Positions 1 through 5,001 of a DNA stretch of 5,326 nt are shown piece after piece. Within the stretch, counting starts at the first letter, position 1. Every line of letters starts with the position of its first letter. Below the pieces are notes generated by a model. That model made no database searches and was not told the origin of the DNA. It was given only the letters and a program-made list of their open reading frames with translations. A program made the position numbers and the translations under genes. Source of the stretch: an uncultured Oscillospiraceae bacterium (GTDB lineage Bacteria > Bacillota_A > Clostridia > Oscillospirales > Oscillospiraceae); NCBI GenBank assembly GCA_934667865.1, contig CAKUMR010000095.1, positions 1 to 5,326 of the forward strand. Direction: 5' to 3'.

Positions 1-1085
1 TATTTATGCTCTGCCTCGAATTTTTTCAGGCAGGCGACGAGGGCTTCGACGCCCTCCTTGGGCATGGCGTTGTAGACGGAAGCGCGCAGGCCGCCGACGG
101 ACTTGTGCCCCTTGAGGTTCTCAAAGCCCGCTGCCTTGGTGTAGGCGACGACCTCGGCGTCGAGATCCTTGTCACCGGTGACGAAGGGGATGTTCATCAG
201 GCTGCGGAATTCCTTGTCCACGGTGCCGTGGAAGATCTTGGAGGAATCCAGGAAGTCATACATGACCTTGGCCTTGTCCTCGTTGATGCGGGCCATGGCC
301 TCCAGACCGCCGAGGCTCTTGAGGTACTTGAACACCTTGCCGCAGACGTAGATCGCCCAGCAGTTCGGCGTGTTGTACATGGAGCCGGCGTCGGCATGGG
401 TCTTGTACATCATGTAGATTGGGGTCTTGGGATCGAGATCCTCACGGATGAGATCCTCGCGGATGATCGCAATGACCATGCCGGCAGGGCCGACGTTCTT
501 CTGCACGCCTGCGTAGATCATGCCGTAGTCGCTGACATTGCAGGGCTTGGAGAGGAACATGGACGACTGGTCGGAAACCAGCGGCTTGCCCTTCGTGTTC
601 GGGAGGGTCTGCCAGGTCGTGCCGTGGATCGTTTCGTTCTCGCAGATGTAGACATAGTCGGTGTCTTCCTCAACGGGAAGATCGGAGCAGTCGGGGATGT
701 AGGAGTAGTTTCTGTCCTTGGAGGAAGCGGCGACATTGATCTCGCCGTACTTCTTCGCCTCGGCAATGGCTTTTTTGGACCATGCGCCGGTTTCCACATA
801 AACAGCCTTGCCGTTCTTCAGCAGGTTCATGGGGACCATGGCAAACTGGAGCGTTGCGCCGCCCTGGATGAAAAGAACCTTGTAGTTATCGGGGATGCCC
901 ATCAGATCGCGCAGATCCTGCTCGGCCTCGTCGATGATCTGCTGGAACACCTTGGAGCGGTGGGACATTTCCATGACGCCCATTCCTGCGCCACGGTAGT
1001 TCAGAAGCTCATCACGAATCTCCTCCAGAACCGGAACGGGCATGGTCGCCGGACCTGCGGAGAAGTTAAAAGTGCGATCGTACAT
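1..1085 (-). CDS. serC: Phosphoserine aminotransferase SerC (last base of the stop lies outside the window)
   Basis: SerC is a cytoplasmic PLP enzyme that moves the amino group of glutamate to 3-phosphohydroxypyruvate, giving phosphoserine, the second step of serine biosynthesis. The leftward frame gives 361 residues, close to the 362 of E. coli SerC. It opens with MYDRTFNFSAGPATMP, the usual start of the family. Visible landmarks are the SHR motif (41-43), the PLP-phosphate loop GGAT (75-78), Trp102 that stacks on the cofactor, Asp172 in SDQSS for the pyridine nitrogen, the Schiff-base lysine K196 in GVQKNVGPAG, and the C-terminal GGLRASVYNAMP (331-342) with a carboxylate-binding Arg. The ATG at 1085 is preceded by AGGAGGT (1092-1098) with a 6-nt gap. 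The codon cut by the edge begins TA, which fits a TAA or TAG stop. serA often follows serC in Clostridia, but it would lie outside the window. Confidence 0.96.
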   Translation of the reverse strand, partial: MYDRTFNFSAGPATMPVPVLEEIRDELLNYRGAGMGVMEMSHRSKVFQQIIDEAEQDLRDLMGIPDNYKVLFIQGGATLQFAMVPMNLLKNGKAVYVETGAWSKKAIAEAKKYGEINVAASSKDRNYSYIPDCSDLPVEEDTDYVYICENETIHGTTWQTLPNTKGKPLVSDQSSMFLSKPCNVSDYGMIYAGVQKNVGPAGMVIAIIREDLIREDLDPKTPIYMMYKTHADAGSMYNTPNCWAIYVCGKVFKYLKSLGGLEAMARINEDKAKVMYDFLDSSKIFHGTVDKEFRSLMNIPFVTGDKDLDAEVVAYTKAAGFENLKGHKSVGGLRASVYNAMPKEGVEALVACLKKFEAEHK

Positions 1086-1131
1086 GGATGTACCTCCTGT
1101 CATATTTGGGCTGGACTGCCCTGCTGCTTCC

Positions 1132-1160
1132 AGTATACGCCACAAAGCACAAATAATCAA
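1132..1160 (-). promoter_or_regulatory. Sigma-A type promoter of serC
   Basis: On the minus strand, TTGATT (1155-1160) and TATACT (1132-1137) are separated by exactly 17 nt, matching 4 of 6 and 5 of 6 consensus positions. The expected start near 1125 gives a leader of about 40 nt, too short for a T-box or other large riboswitch. Upstream (about 1165-1210) lie several A and T tracts that could act as an UP element or bend the DNA. This places serC in its own transcription unit rather than behind spoIIID. Confidence 0.75.
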
Positions 1161-1219
1161 CCGGTAATCCAAAAAATTTTTCAGTTTATTACAAAAAAAT
1201 TCAACTCATCATATAACAA

Positions 1220-1247
1220 GGCGTCCCGTGCTTCTGCACGGGGCGCC
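1220..1247 (-). terminator. Hairpin terminator after spoIIID
   Basis: An 11-bp stem (1220-1230 with 1237-1247, all paired if one G-U wobble is allowed) encloses a 6-nt loop. It begins 7 nt after the spoIIID stop codon. Read leftward, the stem is followed by TTGTTATAT, a moderately T-rich tail, so it suits the minus strand better than the plus strand. It separates spoIIID from the serC promoter. Confidence 0.7.
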
Positions 1248-1254
1248 CTGCTTA

Positions 1255-1512
1255 TCAGGAATCTTCGCTGCCGCGGTATTTGCGGCGCGTGGCCATGCCG
1301 CCGCGGATATGGCGCTCGGCCTTGTTTACCTCCAGAACGGCCTTCACCTGCTGATACAGCGCAAGATTGCAGTGCGGCAGGCGGTCGGCCAGATCCTTAT
1401 GTACGGTGGATTTGGAAACGCCAAACCTTTTGGCGGCAGCACGAACGGTAGATTGCGTTTCGATGATGTACACAGCCAGCTCACAGGCTCGCTTCTCAAT
1501 GTCATCTCTCAT
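1255..1512 (-). CDS. spoIIID: Sporulation transcriptional regulator SpoIIID
   Basis: SpoIIID is a small DNA-binding protein of the mother cell. In Bacillus subtilis it switches many sigma-E-dependent genes on or off and helps turn on sigma-K. The 85-residue product matches the B. subtilis protein (93 aa) almost end to end by memory. It has an N-terminal helix (about 4-20), a helix-turn-helix at about 22-43 with the hallmark GVSKSTVHKDL and then RLP, and a basic C-terminal segment (about 64-80) with RHIRGG and TRRKYR that in the family contacts DNA. The C-terminal tail is some 8 residues shorter than in B. subtilis. The ATG at 1512 follows AAGGGGG (1520-1526) with a 7-nt gap. It lies 65 nt downstream of ung on the same strand and ends at a terminator. 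In Bacillus the gene sits beside mbl, so this setting is different. The family call is nearly certain. Confidence 0.95.
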   Translation of the reverse strand: MRDDIEKRACELAVYIIETQSTVRAAAKRFGVSKSTVHKDLADRLPHCNLALYQQVKAVLEVNKAERHIRGGMATRRKYRGSEDS

Positions 1513-1537
1513 TTCCTGACCCCCTTAGCTGTGCGTC

Positions 1538-1547
1538 CAGAACAGAC
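1538..1547 (+). promoter_or_regulatory. Possible SpoIIID binding site at the spoIIID start point
   Basis: CAGAACAGAC on the plus strand fits the SpoIIID consensus WWRRACARNY at 9 of 10 positions, failing only at the first. It overlaps the downstream part of the candidate sigma-E -10 element and the expected start point. A site there would suit autoregulation. The motif is short and degenerate, so chance occurrence is quite possible. Confidence 0.3.
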
Positions 1548-1572
1548 TATGCGCAGCGAAGGGGAAATATGC
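1544..1572 (-). promoter_or_regulatory. Candidate sigma-E promoter of spoIIID
   Basis: In the 65-nt gap between ung and spoIIID the minus strand reads GCATATTT (1565-1572), then 13 nt, then CATAGTCT (1544-1551). The first element fits the B. subtilis sigma-E -35 consensus GHATANTT at every position. The second fits the -10 consensus CATACAHT at 6 of 8. The predicted start, near 1537, is about 25 nt before the ATG. B. subtilis spoIIID is transcribed by sigma-E, so both site and gene agree. The consensus is quoted from memory and the match is by eye. Confidence 0.55.
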
Positions 1573-1577
1573 CGGGC

Positions 1578-2243
1578 TCAGAGACTCCAGTCGAGAGGGG
1601 CTTCTCCGTTTTCCTGCAAAAAGGCGTTGATCTTCGAGAAGGGGCGGCTGCCGAAGAAGCCGCGGTAGGACGACAGCGGGCTGGGATGCGGCGCTTTCAG
1701 AATGAGCCGCGGCGCGGCGGCATGGATCAGGGCTTCCTTTTTCTGCGCGTGCGCCCCCCAGAGAACGAAGGCAATGGGCTGCGGCAGCGCGTTGGTCGCG
1801 GCAATGACCGCATCGGTGAAGCGCTGCCAGCCCCACCCGGCGTGGCTGGCGGCCTTGCCGCGCTCGACCGTCAGGACGGTGTTCAGCAGCAGCACGCCGC
1901 GCTGCGCCCAAGCGGTCAGATCGCCGCTTTCCTGGATGGACACGCCGGTGTCGTCGGCCAGCTCTTTATAAATATTGCGCAGGGAGGGCGGCAGCGGCGT
2001 TCCCGCCGCGACGGAAAAGGCCAGCCCCATCGCCTGCCCCGGCTCGTGGTAGGGATCCTGCCCCAGAATGACGGCGCGCACGCGCTCCGGCGGCGTTGCC
2101 GTCAGGGCGAAAAGCTCCCGGCCCGCAGGCGGATAGATCTCCGCCGTTTTCCGTGCGGCGGCAAGGCGCTCCAAGAGCGGCGCAAGGCAGTCCGCGGGCA
2201 GGTGCGCTTCCCACGCGCCGAGCGGGGATGTCGATTCGTTCAT
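1578..2243 (-). CDS. ung: Uracil-DNA glycosylase (family 1)
   Basis: Ung removes uracil from DNA by cutting the base-sugar bond, the first step of base-excision repair after cytosine deamination or dUTP misincorporation. The 221-residue product has the family's size (E. coli 229, B. subtilis 225). All motifs are present: the water-activating loop GQDPYH (61-66) with general base D63 and the thymine-excluding Y65, GLAFSV with F76 that stacks on uracil, LLLN with N121 that reads the base, and the Leu-intercalation loop HPSPLS with H186. These numbers lie within a few residues of D64, F77, N123 and H187 of E. coli. A longer reading from a TTG at 2273 would add 10 residues but has no support. The ATG at 2243 has GGAGGAA placed 8 nt upstream. 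No clear sigma-A promoter was seen in the 86-nt gap to the divergent dehydrogenase gene. No terminator was seen before spoIIID. Confidence 0.97.
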   Translation of the reverse strand: MNESTSPLGAWEAHLPADCLAPLLERLAAARKTAEIYPPAGRELFALTATPPERVRAVILGQDPYHEPGQAMGLAFSVAAGTPLPPSLRNIYKELADDTGVSIQESGDLTAWAQRGVLLLNTVLTVERGKAASHAGWGWQRFTDAVIAATNALPQPIAFVLWGAHAQKKEALIHAAAPRLILKAPHPSPLSSYRGFFGSRPFSKINAFLQENGEAPLDWSL

Positions 2244-2249
2244 AGATTC

Positions 2250-2256
2250 TTCCTCC
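2250..2256 (-). promoter_or_regulatory. Ribosome binding site that sets the ung start
   Basis: GGAGGAA on the minus strand lies with its GGAGG core 8 nt before the ATG at 2243. It falls downstream of the alternative TTG start at 2273, which argues for the shorter 221-residue Ung. Confidence 0.85.
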
Positions 2257-2266
2257 GAAGCCGTCC

Positions 2267-2295
2267 TTGACAAGAGCGGCGTTTTGTGGTACGAA
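2267..2295 (+). promoter_or_regulatory. Probable promoter of the short-chain dehydrogenase gene
   Basis: A perfect TTGACA (2267-2272) is followed after 17 nt by TACGAA (2290-2295), preceded by TGG as in an extended -10. The -10 hexamer itself matches only 3 of 6 positions. A better hexamer, TAGAAT (2302-2307), lies further on but has no -35 at a usable distance. The leader would be about 28 nt. Confidence 0.5.
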
Positions 2296-2329
2296 TAGGG
2301 TTAGAATTTGAAATTAAAGGTGGTTCTTT

Positions 2330-3121
2330 ATGAAACGTATTGCGATCGTCACCGGCGCAAGCTCCGGCATGGGCCGGGAATTTGTTTTGCAGCTCTCCGA
2401 ATGGGAAACATTCGACGAGCTCTGGGTCATCGCGCGGCGCGCGGACCGGCTGGAGGAGCTGGCGCAGGCCGTTCCCGTCCCGGTGCGCCCCATCTCCCTC
2501 GATCTGACCGACCCGGAGGCGCTGGAGCATTACAAGAATCTGCTGGAGAGCGCGGCGCCCAACGTCGGCCTGCTGGCAAATATTGCCGGCTTCGGAAAAT
2601 TTGGCCGCTATGATGAGATTCCGCTGGCCGACTCTCTGCGGATGATAGACCTGAACTGCAAGGCGCTCGTCGCCATGACGGAGCTGACACTGCCGTATAT
2701 GCACCGCGGCGCGAAGCTGATGAATCTCGATTCCCTCTCGGCCTTCCAGCCCGTCCCCTATCTGAACGTCTACGCCTCGACGAAGGCCTTCGTCCTGAGC
2801 TACACGCGCTCTCTGGCGCGGGAGCTGCGGCCGCGGGGCATCCGCGTCATGGCGGTCAATCCCGGCTGGGTCAAGACGGAATTCTTCGACCACGCGCTCA
2901 AGACCAGCAGCACCGCCGTGACCTACTACAACCGTCTTTATGAAGCCAAGGATGTGATGGCAACGGCGCTGAAGGATCTCTACCGGACGAAAAAGGATGT
3001 GTCCATCCACGGGCTTGCCGTGCGCAACCAGGTGCGTCTGGTCAAGCTGCTGCCGCACCGTCTTGTCATGGACATCTGGATGAAGCAGCAGAAGCACAAT
3101 AAATTGCCGGACGAAGCTTGA
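2330..3121 (+). CDS. Classical short-chain dehydrogenase/reductase, substrate unknown
   Basis: The 263-residue product is a single Rossmann-fold oxidoreductase of the SDR family, expected to reduce a carbonyl or oxidise an alcohol with a nicotinamide cofactor in the cytoplasm. The glycine-rich cofactor loop TGASSGMG spans 8-15. R36 and R37 after the second strand favour NADP(H) over NAD(H). D58 of DLTD, NIAG (84-87), and the catalytic tetrad N109, S135, Y148 and K152 (YASTK) are all in place, as is PG (178-179). The C-terminal part (about 225-263) carries a basic, partly hydrophobic stretch with LLPHRLVMDIW, as seen in several uncharacterised SDRs, possibly an interface or substrate lid. There is no signal peptide. 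The ATG has AAAGGTGG (2316-2323) 6 nt upstream. The gene stands alone, divergent from ung and convergent with pepD, so the context gives no substrate. Confidence 0.9.
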   Translation: MKRIAIVTGASSGMGREFVLQLSEWETFDELWVIARRADRLEELAQAVPVPVRPISLDLTDPEALEHYKNLLESAAPNVGLLANIAGFGKFGRYDEIPLADSLRMIDLNCKALVAMTELTLPYMHRGAKLMNLDSLSAFQPVPYLNVYASTKAFVLSYTRSLARELRPRGIRVMAVNPGWVKTEFFDHALKTSSTAVTYYNRLYEAKDVMATALKDLYRTKKDVSIHGLAVRNQVRLVKLLPHRLVMDIWMKQQKHNKLPDEA

Positions 3122-3129
3122 TCTTGCTT

Positions 3130-3173
3130 TGTAAAAAAGCAGGGGGCGCGAAACCGCCCCCTGCTTTTTTACA
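3130..3173. terminator. Bidirectional terminator between the dehydrogenase gene and pepD
   Basis: A 19-bp perfect inverted repeat (3130-3148 with 3155-3173) encloses a 6-nt loop. The stem runs TGTAAAAAAGC followed by AGGGGGCG, so a GC-rich core is flanked by six A on one side and six T on the other. It therefore works as a hairpin plus T-tract in both directions. It begins 8 nt after the dehydrogenase stop, and its right arm contains the whole pepD stop codon (3169-3171). Confidence 0.93.
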
Positions 3174-4590
3174 GCTTTGCCAGCACCGCGACGAGATAGT
3201 CCCACGTCCGCGCGACGGAGGCCAGCTCCAGACGCTCGCGGGAGGTGTGGATGTCGTGCATCTGCGGGCCGAAGGAAACGGCGTCCAGCCCCTTCAGGCG
3301 GTCGGAGAAGATGCCGCATTCCAGACCTGCGTGGATAACGTCCACCACAGGCTCCTTGCCGTAGAGCTCCTCAAAGGTCTTTACCATGATCCCGCGCAGA
3401 CGGGAGTCCTTGCGGTACTCCCATGCGGGGTATTCGCCCATCTGGGAATAGGAAGCGCCGTACTTTTCCGCCAGCGCCGCAAGGCGGGCGGTCAGCGCCG
3501 CCTTTTCCGCACCCACGGAGCTGCGGACGGAGAAGGTCATCGTCACGGCTTCCTCCGTCGTTTTCAGGATGCCGAGATTCAGGGAGGTCTGCACCAGCCC
3601 CTCGATGTCCGCGCTCATCTTCTGCACACCGTTGGGCAGCTCGCGCAGAAGACCCAGCACCGCCGCCGTGCAGGCAGGCGTCAGCGCCTGCGCCGCCTGT
3701 ACCGGTTCGCAGGTGATGACTGCGTGCGGCTCGGCCGCAGGAAGCTCCTCCATGCAGCGTTTTTTTGCTTCTTCAAAGCGCGCGGCGAAATCCTCCGCGT
3801 CGGAAACGAGCAGCGCCTCGCAGCTTCTGGGGATGGCGTTGTCCTTCGCGCCGCCGTCTGCCCGCACAAGGTGGAATTCCGGCAGACGGGACAGAAGCGC
3901 GCCCATAAGCTTATTGGCGTTGACACGCCCTTTGTTGATCTCCACGCCGCTGTGGCCGCCGGTCAGGCCGTCCACCCGCACGCGCCATGCGCGGCCCTGT
4001 GCGGCCGTAAAGTCCGCCGGGAGCGTGACCGTCGCCGTTGCGCCGCCGGCGCAGCCGGCCGTCAGGATGCCCTCGTCCTCGGAGTCGATGTTCAGCATCA
4101 CGCGACCCCTGAGAATGCTCATATCCATGGCGTCCGCGCCCAGCATTCCGATCTCCTCGTCGACGGTGAACACCGCCTCCAGCGGCGGATGCGCAAGCTC
4201 GTCGGAAGCCAACACCGCCAGCGTATAGGCGACTGCAATGCCGTCGTCGCCGCCCAGCGTCGTCCCCTCGGCGAAGAGATAGGTGCCGTCCTGACGCAGG
4301 CGCAGGCCGTCGGTGGAAAAGTCGATGTCGCAGCCGGGGTCCTTTTCGCAGACCATGTCCAGATGGCCCTGCAAAATGACCGTCGGGTGATCCTCATAGC
4401 CGGGCGTGCCGTCTTTGTAGATGACAACGTTGTTGTGCGCGTCCTGCACATACTTCAGGCCGTGCGCCTGCGCAAAGCGGACGCAGTAGTCGGAGATGCG
4501 CTTGGTGTCGCGTGAGCCGTGCGGAATGGCGCACAGCTCTTCAAAATAGTGCAGCGCCGCCTGCGGGCGCAGATGTTCCAGGATGGACAT
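3169..4590 (-). CDS. pepD: Aminoacyl-histidine dipeptidase PepD (peptidase family M20)
   Basis: PepD is a cytosolic two-metal (usually zinc) peptidase that cleaves dipeptides such as Xaa-His and carnosine. The 473-residue product shows the M20 layout: a catalytic domain, a dimerisation (lid) domain inserted at about 185-390, then the rest of the catalytic domain. Metal ligands and catalytic residues fit the spacing known for Vibrio PepD: H76 and D78 in GHLDMV, D115 in GGDDGI, E145 (catalytic) and E146 (ligand) in VDEEIGMLGA, D169 in NIDSEDEG, and a late His, probably H448 in DIHTSRERLE. GGHSGVEI (211-218) is the typical lid-domain motif. A GTG at 4599 would add three residues, but it overlaps the ribosome binding site. 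The ATG at 4590 lies 8 nt from AAGGAG and is preferred. The gene is single, with its own promoter and a shared terminator. Confidence 0.95.
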   Translation of the reverse strand: MSILEHLRPQAALHYFEELCAIPHGSRDTKRISDYCVRFAQAHGLKYVQDAHNNVVIYKDGTPGYEDHPTVILQGHLDMVCEKDPGCDIDFSTDGLRLRQDGTYLFAEGTTLGGDDGIAVAYTLAVLASDELAHPPLEAVFTVDEEIGMLGADAMDMSILRGRVMLNIDSEDEGILTAGCAGGATATVTLPADFTAAQGRAWRVRVDGLTGGHSGVEINKGRVNANKLMGALLSRLPEFHLVRADGGAKDNAIPRSCEALLVSDAEDFAARFEEAKKRCMEELPAAEPHAVITCEPVQAAQALTPACTAAVLGLLRELPNGVQKMSADIEGLVQTSLNLGILKTTEEAVTMTFSVRSSVGAEKAALTARLAALAEKYGASYSQMGEYPAWEYRKDSRLRGIMVKTFEELYGKEPVVDVIHAGLECGIFSDRLKGLDAVSFGPQMHDIHTSRERLELASVARTWDYLVAVLAKL

Positions 4591-4598
4591 AGAAAACA

Positions 4599-4604
4599 CT
4601 CCTT
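4599..4604 (-). promoter_or_regulatory. Ribosome binding site that sets the pepD start
   Basis: AAGGAG on the minus strand lies 8 nt before the ATG at 4590. Its last G is the first base of the upstream in-frame GTG (4597-4599), so that GTG cannot be served by this site. The protein therefore begins MSILEHL. Confidence 0.85.
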
Positions 4605-4619
4605 TCCATTATCAGCGTG

Positions 4620-4648
4620 ATTATACCACACTTTCCAGAACTTGTCCA
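4620..4648 (-). promoter_or_regulatory. Sigma-A type promoter of pepD
   Basis: On the minus strand TGGACA (4643-4648) is followed after 17 nt by a perfect TATAAT (4620-4625), with TGG just before it as in an extended -10. The leader would be about 23 nt. This is the best promoter in the window. Confidence 0.85.
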
Positions 4649-4658
4649 CGCCGGGCGC

Positions 4659-4687
4659 TTGCAAAATGCCGCAGAATGTGGCATAAT
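4659..4687 (+). promoter_or_regulatory. Sigma-A type promoter of the zinc-ribbon/ferredoxin operon
   Basis: TTGCAA (4659-4664) is followed after 17 nt by CATAAT (4682-4687), with TGG directly before it as in an extended -10. The expected start near 4694 lies beyond the upstream in-frame GTG at 4690, which supports the ATG at 4717 as the true start. Its -35 is only 10 bp from the -35 of the divergent pepD promoter. Confidence 0.75.
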
Positions 4688-4701
4688 CAGTGGCGACCCG
4701 G

Positions 4702-4708
4702 AAGGAGG
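4702..4708 (+). promoter_or_regulatory. Ribosome binding site that sets the zinc-ribbon gene start
   Basis: AAGGAGG lies 8 nt before the ATG at 4717 and inside the longer reading from the GTG at 4690, which has no such site. The product is therefore 94 residues, not 103. Confidence 0.87.
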
Positions 4709-4716
4709 AATGTATC

Positions 4717-5001
4717 ATGATTCTCGACGGCTGTCAGGGCAAGCCCCGCACGCCCACGATAGAAGAAAAAACCTGCCCGCAGTGCGGCCATACGATAGAA
4801 ATTTTTTCGACCGACACGGAGGTCGCCTGCGAAAACTGCGGCTTTGTGGTCTACAACGACGCGCTCAGCTGCGTGCAGTGGTGCAAATATGCCCGGCAAT
4901 GCGTCGGCGACGCAATGTACGAGCAGATGATGCAGATCGCCGCCCGCCAGAAGGAAGAGGCGGCCCAAAAGCGAAAAAAACGGTTGGAGGAAACGAAATG
5001 A
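4717..5001 (+). CDS. Small cysteine-rich zinc-ribbon-like protein of unknown function
   Basis: The product is 94 residues with eight cysteines. CPQCG (20-24) and CENCG (38-42) form a CxxC-x14-CxxC pattern typical of a zinc ribbon or rubredoxin-like knuckle. A second group, C52, C56 and C62 in SCVQWCKYARQC, has C-x3-C-x5-C spacing and could bind another metal, perhaps with C6. The last 22 residues are a charged, Lys/Arg/Glu-rich stretch likely to be a helix. There is no signal peptide or membrane segment. The stop overlaps the start of the next gene as ATGA, so the two are translationally coupled and probably act together. I recall similar small proteins next to such ferredoxins in other anaerobes, but I know of no tested function. 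Candidate roles are metal delivery to, or electron exchange with, the neighbour; these are guesses. Confidence 0.85.
   Translation: MILDGCQGKPRTPTIEEKTCPQCGHTIEIFSTDTEVACENCGFVVYNDALSCVQWCKYARQCVGDAMYEQMMQIAARQKEEAAQKRKKRLEETK

Larger units (their letters stand above)
4618..4689. repeat. Inverted repeat covering the -10 regions of two divergent promoters
   Basis: TGATTATACCACA at 4618-4630 is repeated in inverted form as TGTGGCATAATCA at 4677-4689, with 12 of 13 bases complementary. Each arm holds one extended -10 element, one facing pepD and one facing the zinc-ribbon gene. The repeat could be an operator for a shared regulator or only two similar promoters facing apart. Confidence 0.6.

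Noticed and set aside
430..460. Short internal repeat coding for REDL twice in serC.
   Set aside because: It is a two-copy, four-residue match within a conserved region, as expected by chance, and no frame or length change accompanies it.
1086..1254. Possible T-box or riboswitch upstream of serC.
   Set aside because: The promoter at 1132-1160 leaves a leader of only about 40 nt, and the only hairpin in the gap lies upstream of that promoter and follows spoIIID.
6..1451. A 481-residue open frame on the plus strand.
   Set aside because: It runs antisense across serC and into spoIIID, both of which have full family motifs. It has no ribosome binding site and no recognisable domain, and long antisense frames are common in GC-rich coding DNA.
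1569..2270. A 233-residue open frame on the plus strand.
   Set aside because: It is antisense to ung, with an Arg/Gly-rich, low-complexity product and no motif.
2305..2315. Perfect 11-bp palindrome AATTTGAAATT before the dehydrogenase gene, as a possible operator.
   Set aside because: It is made only of A/T runs around one G, is easily formed by chance, and lies between promoter and ribosome binding site without a second copy.
2240..3319. A 359-residue open frame on the minus strand.
   Set aside because: It is antisense to the dehydrogenase gene and crosses the bidirectional terminator and the pepD 3' end, so it cannot be a normal gene.
3118..4515. A 465-residue open frame on the plus strand.
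   Set aside because: It is antisense to pepD, starts within the dehydrogenase stop region and passes through the terminator. Its Arg/His/Gln-rich content is typical of a shadow frame.
4690..4716. GTG start giving a 103-residue zinc-ribbon protein.
   Set aside because: The predicted transcript starts at about 4694, after this codon. The strong AAGGAGG lies inside the extra segment and serves the ATG at 4717.
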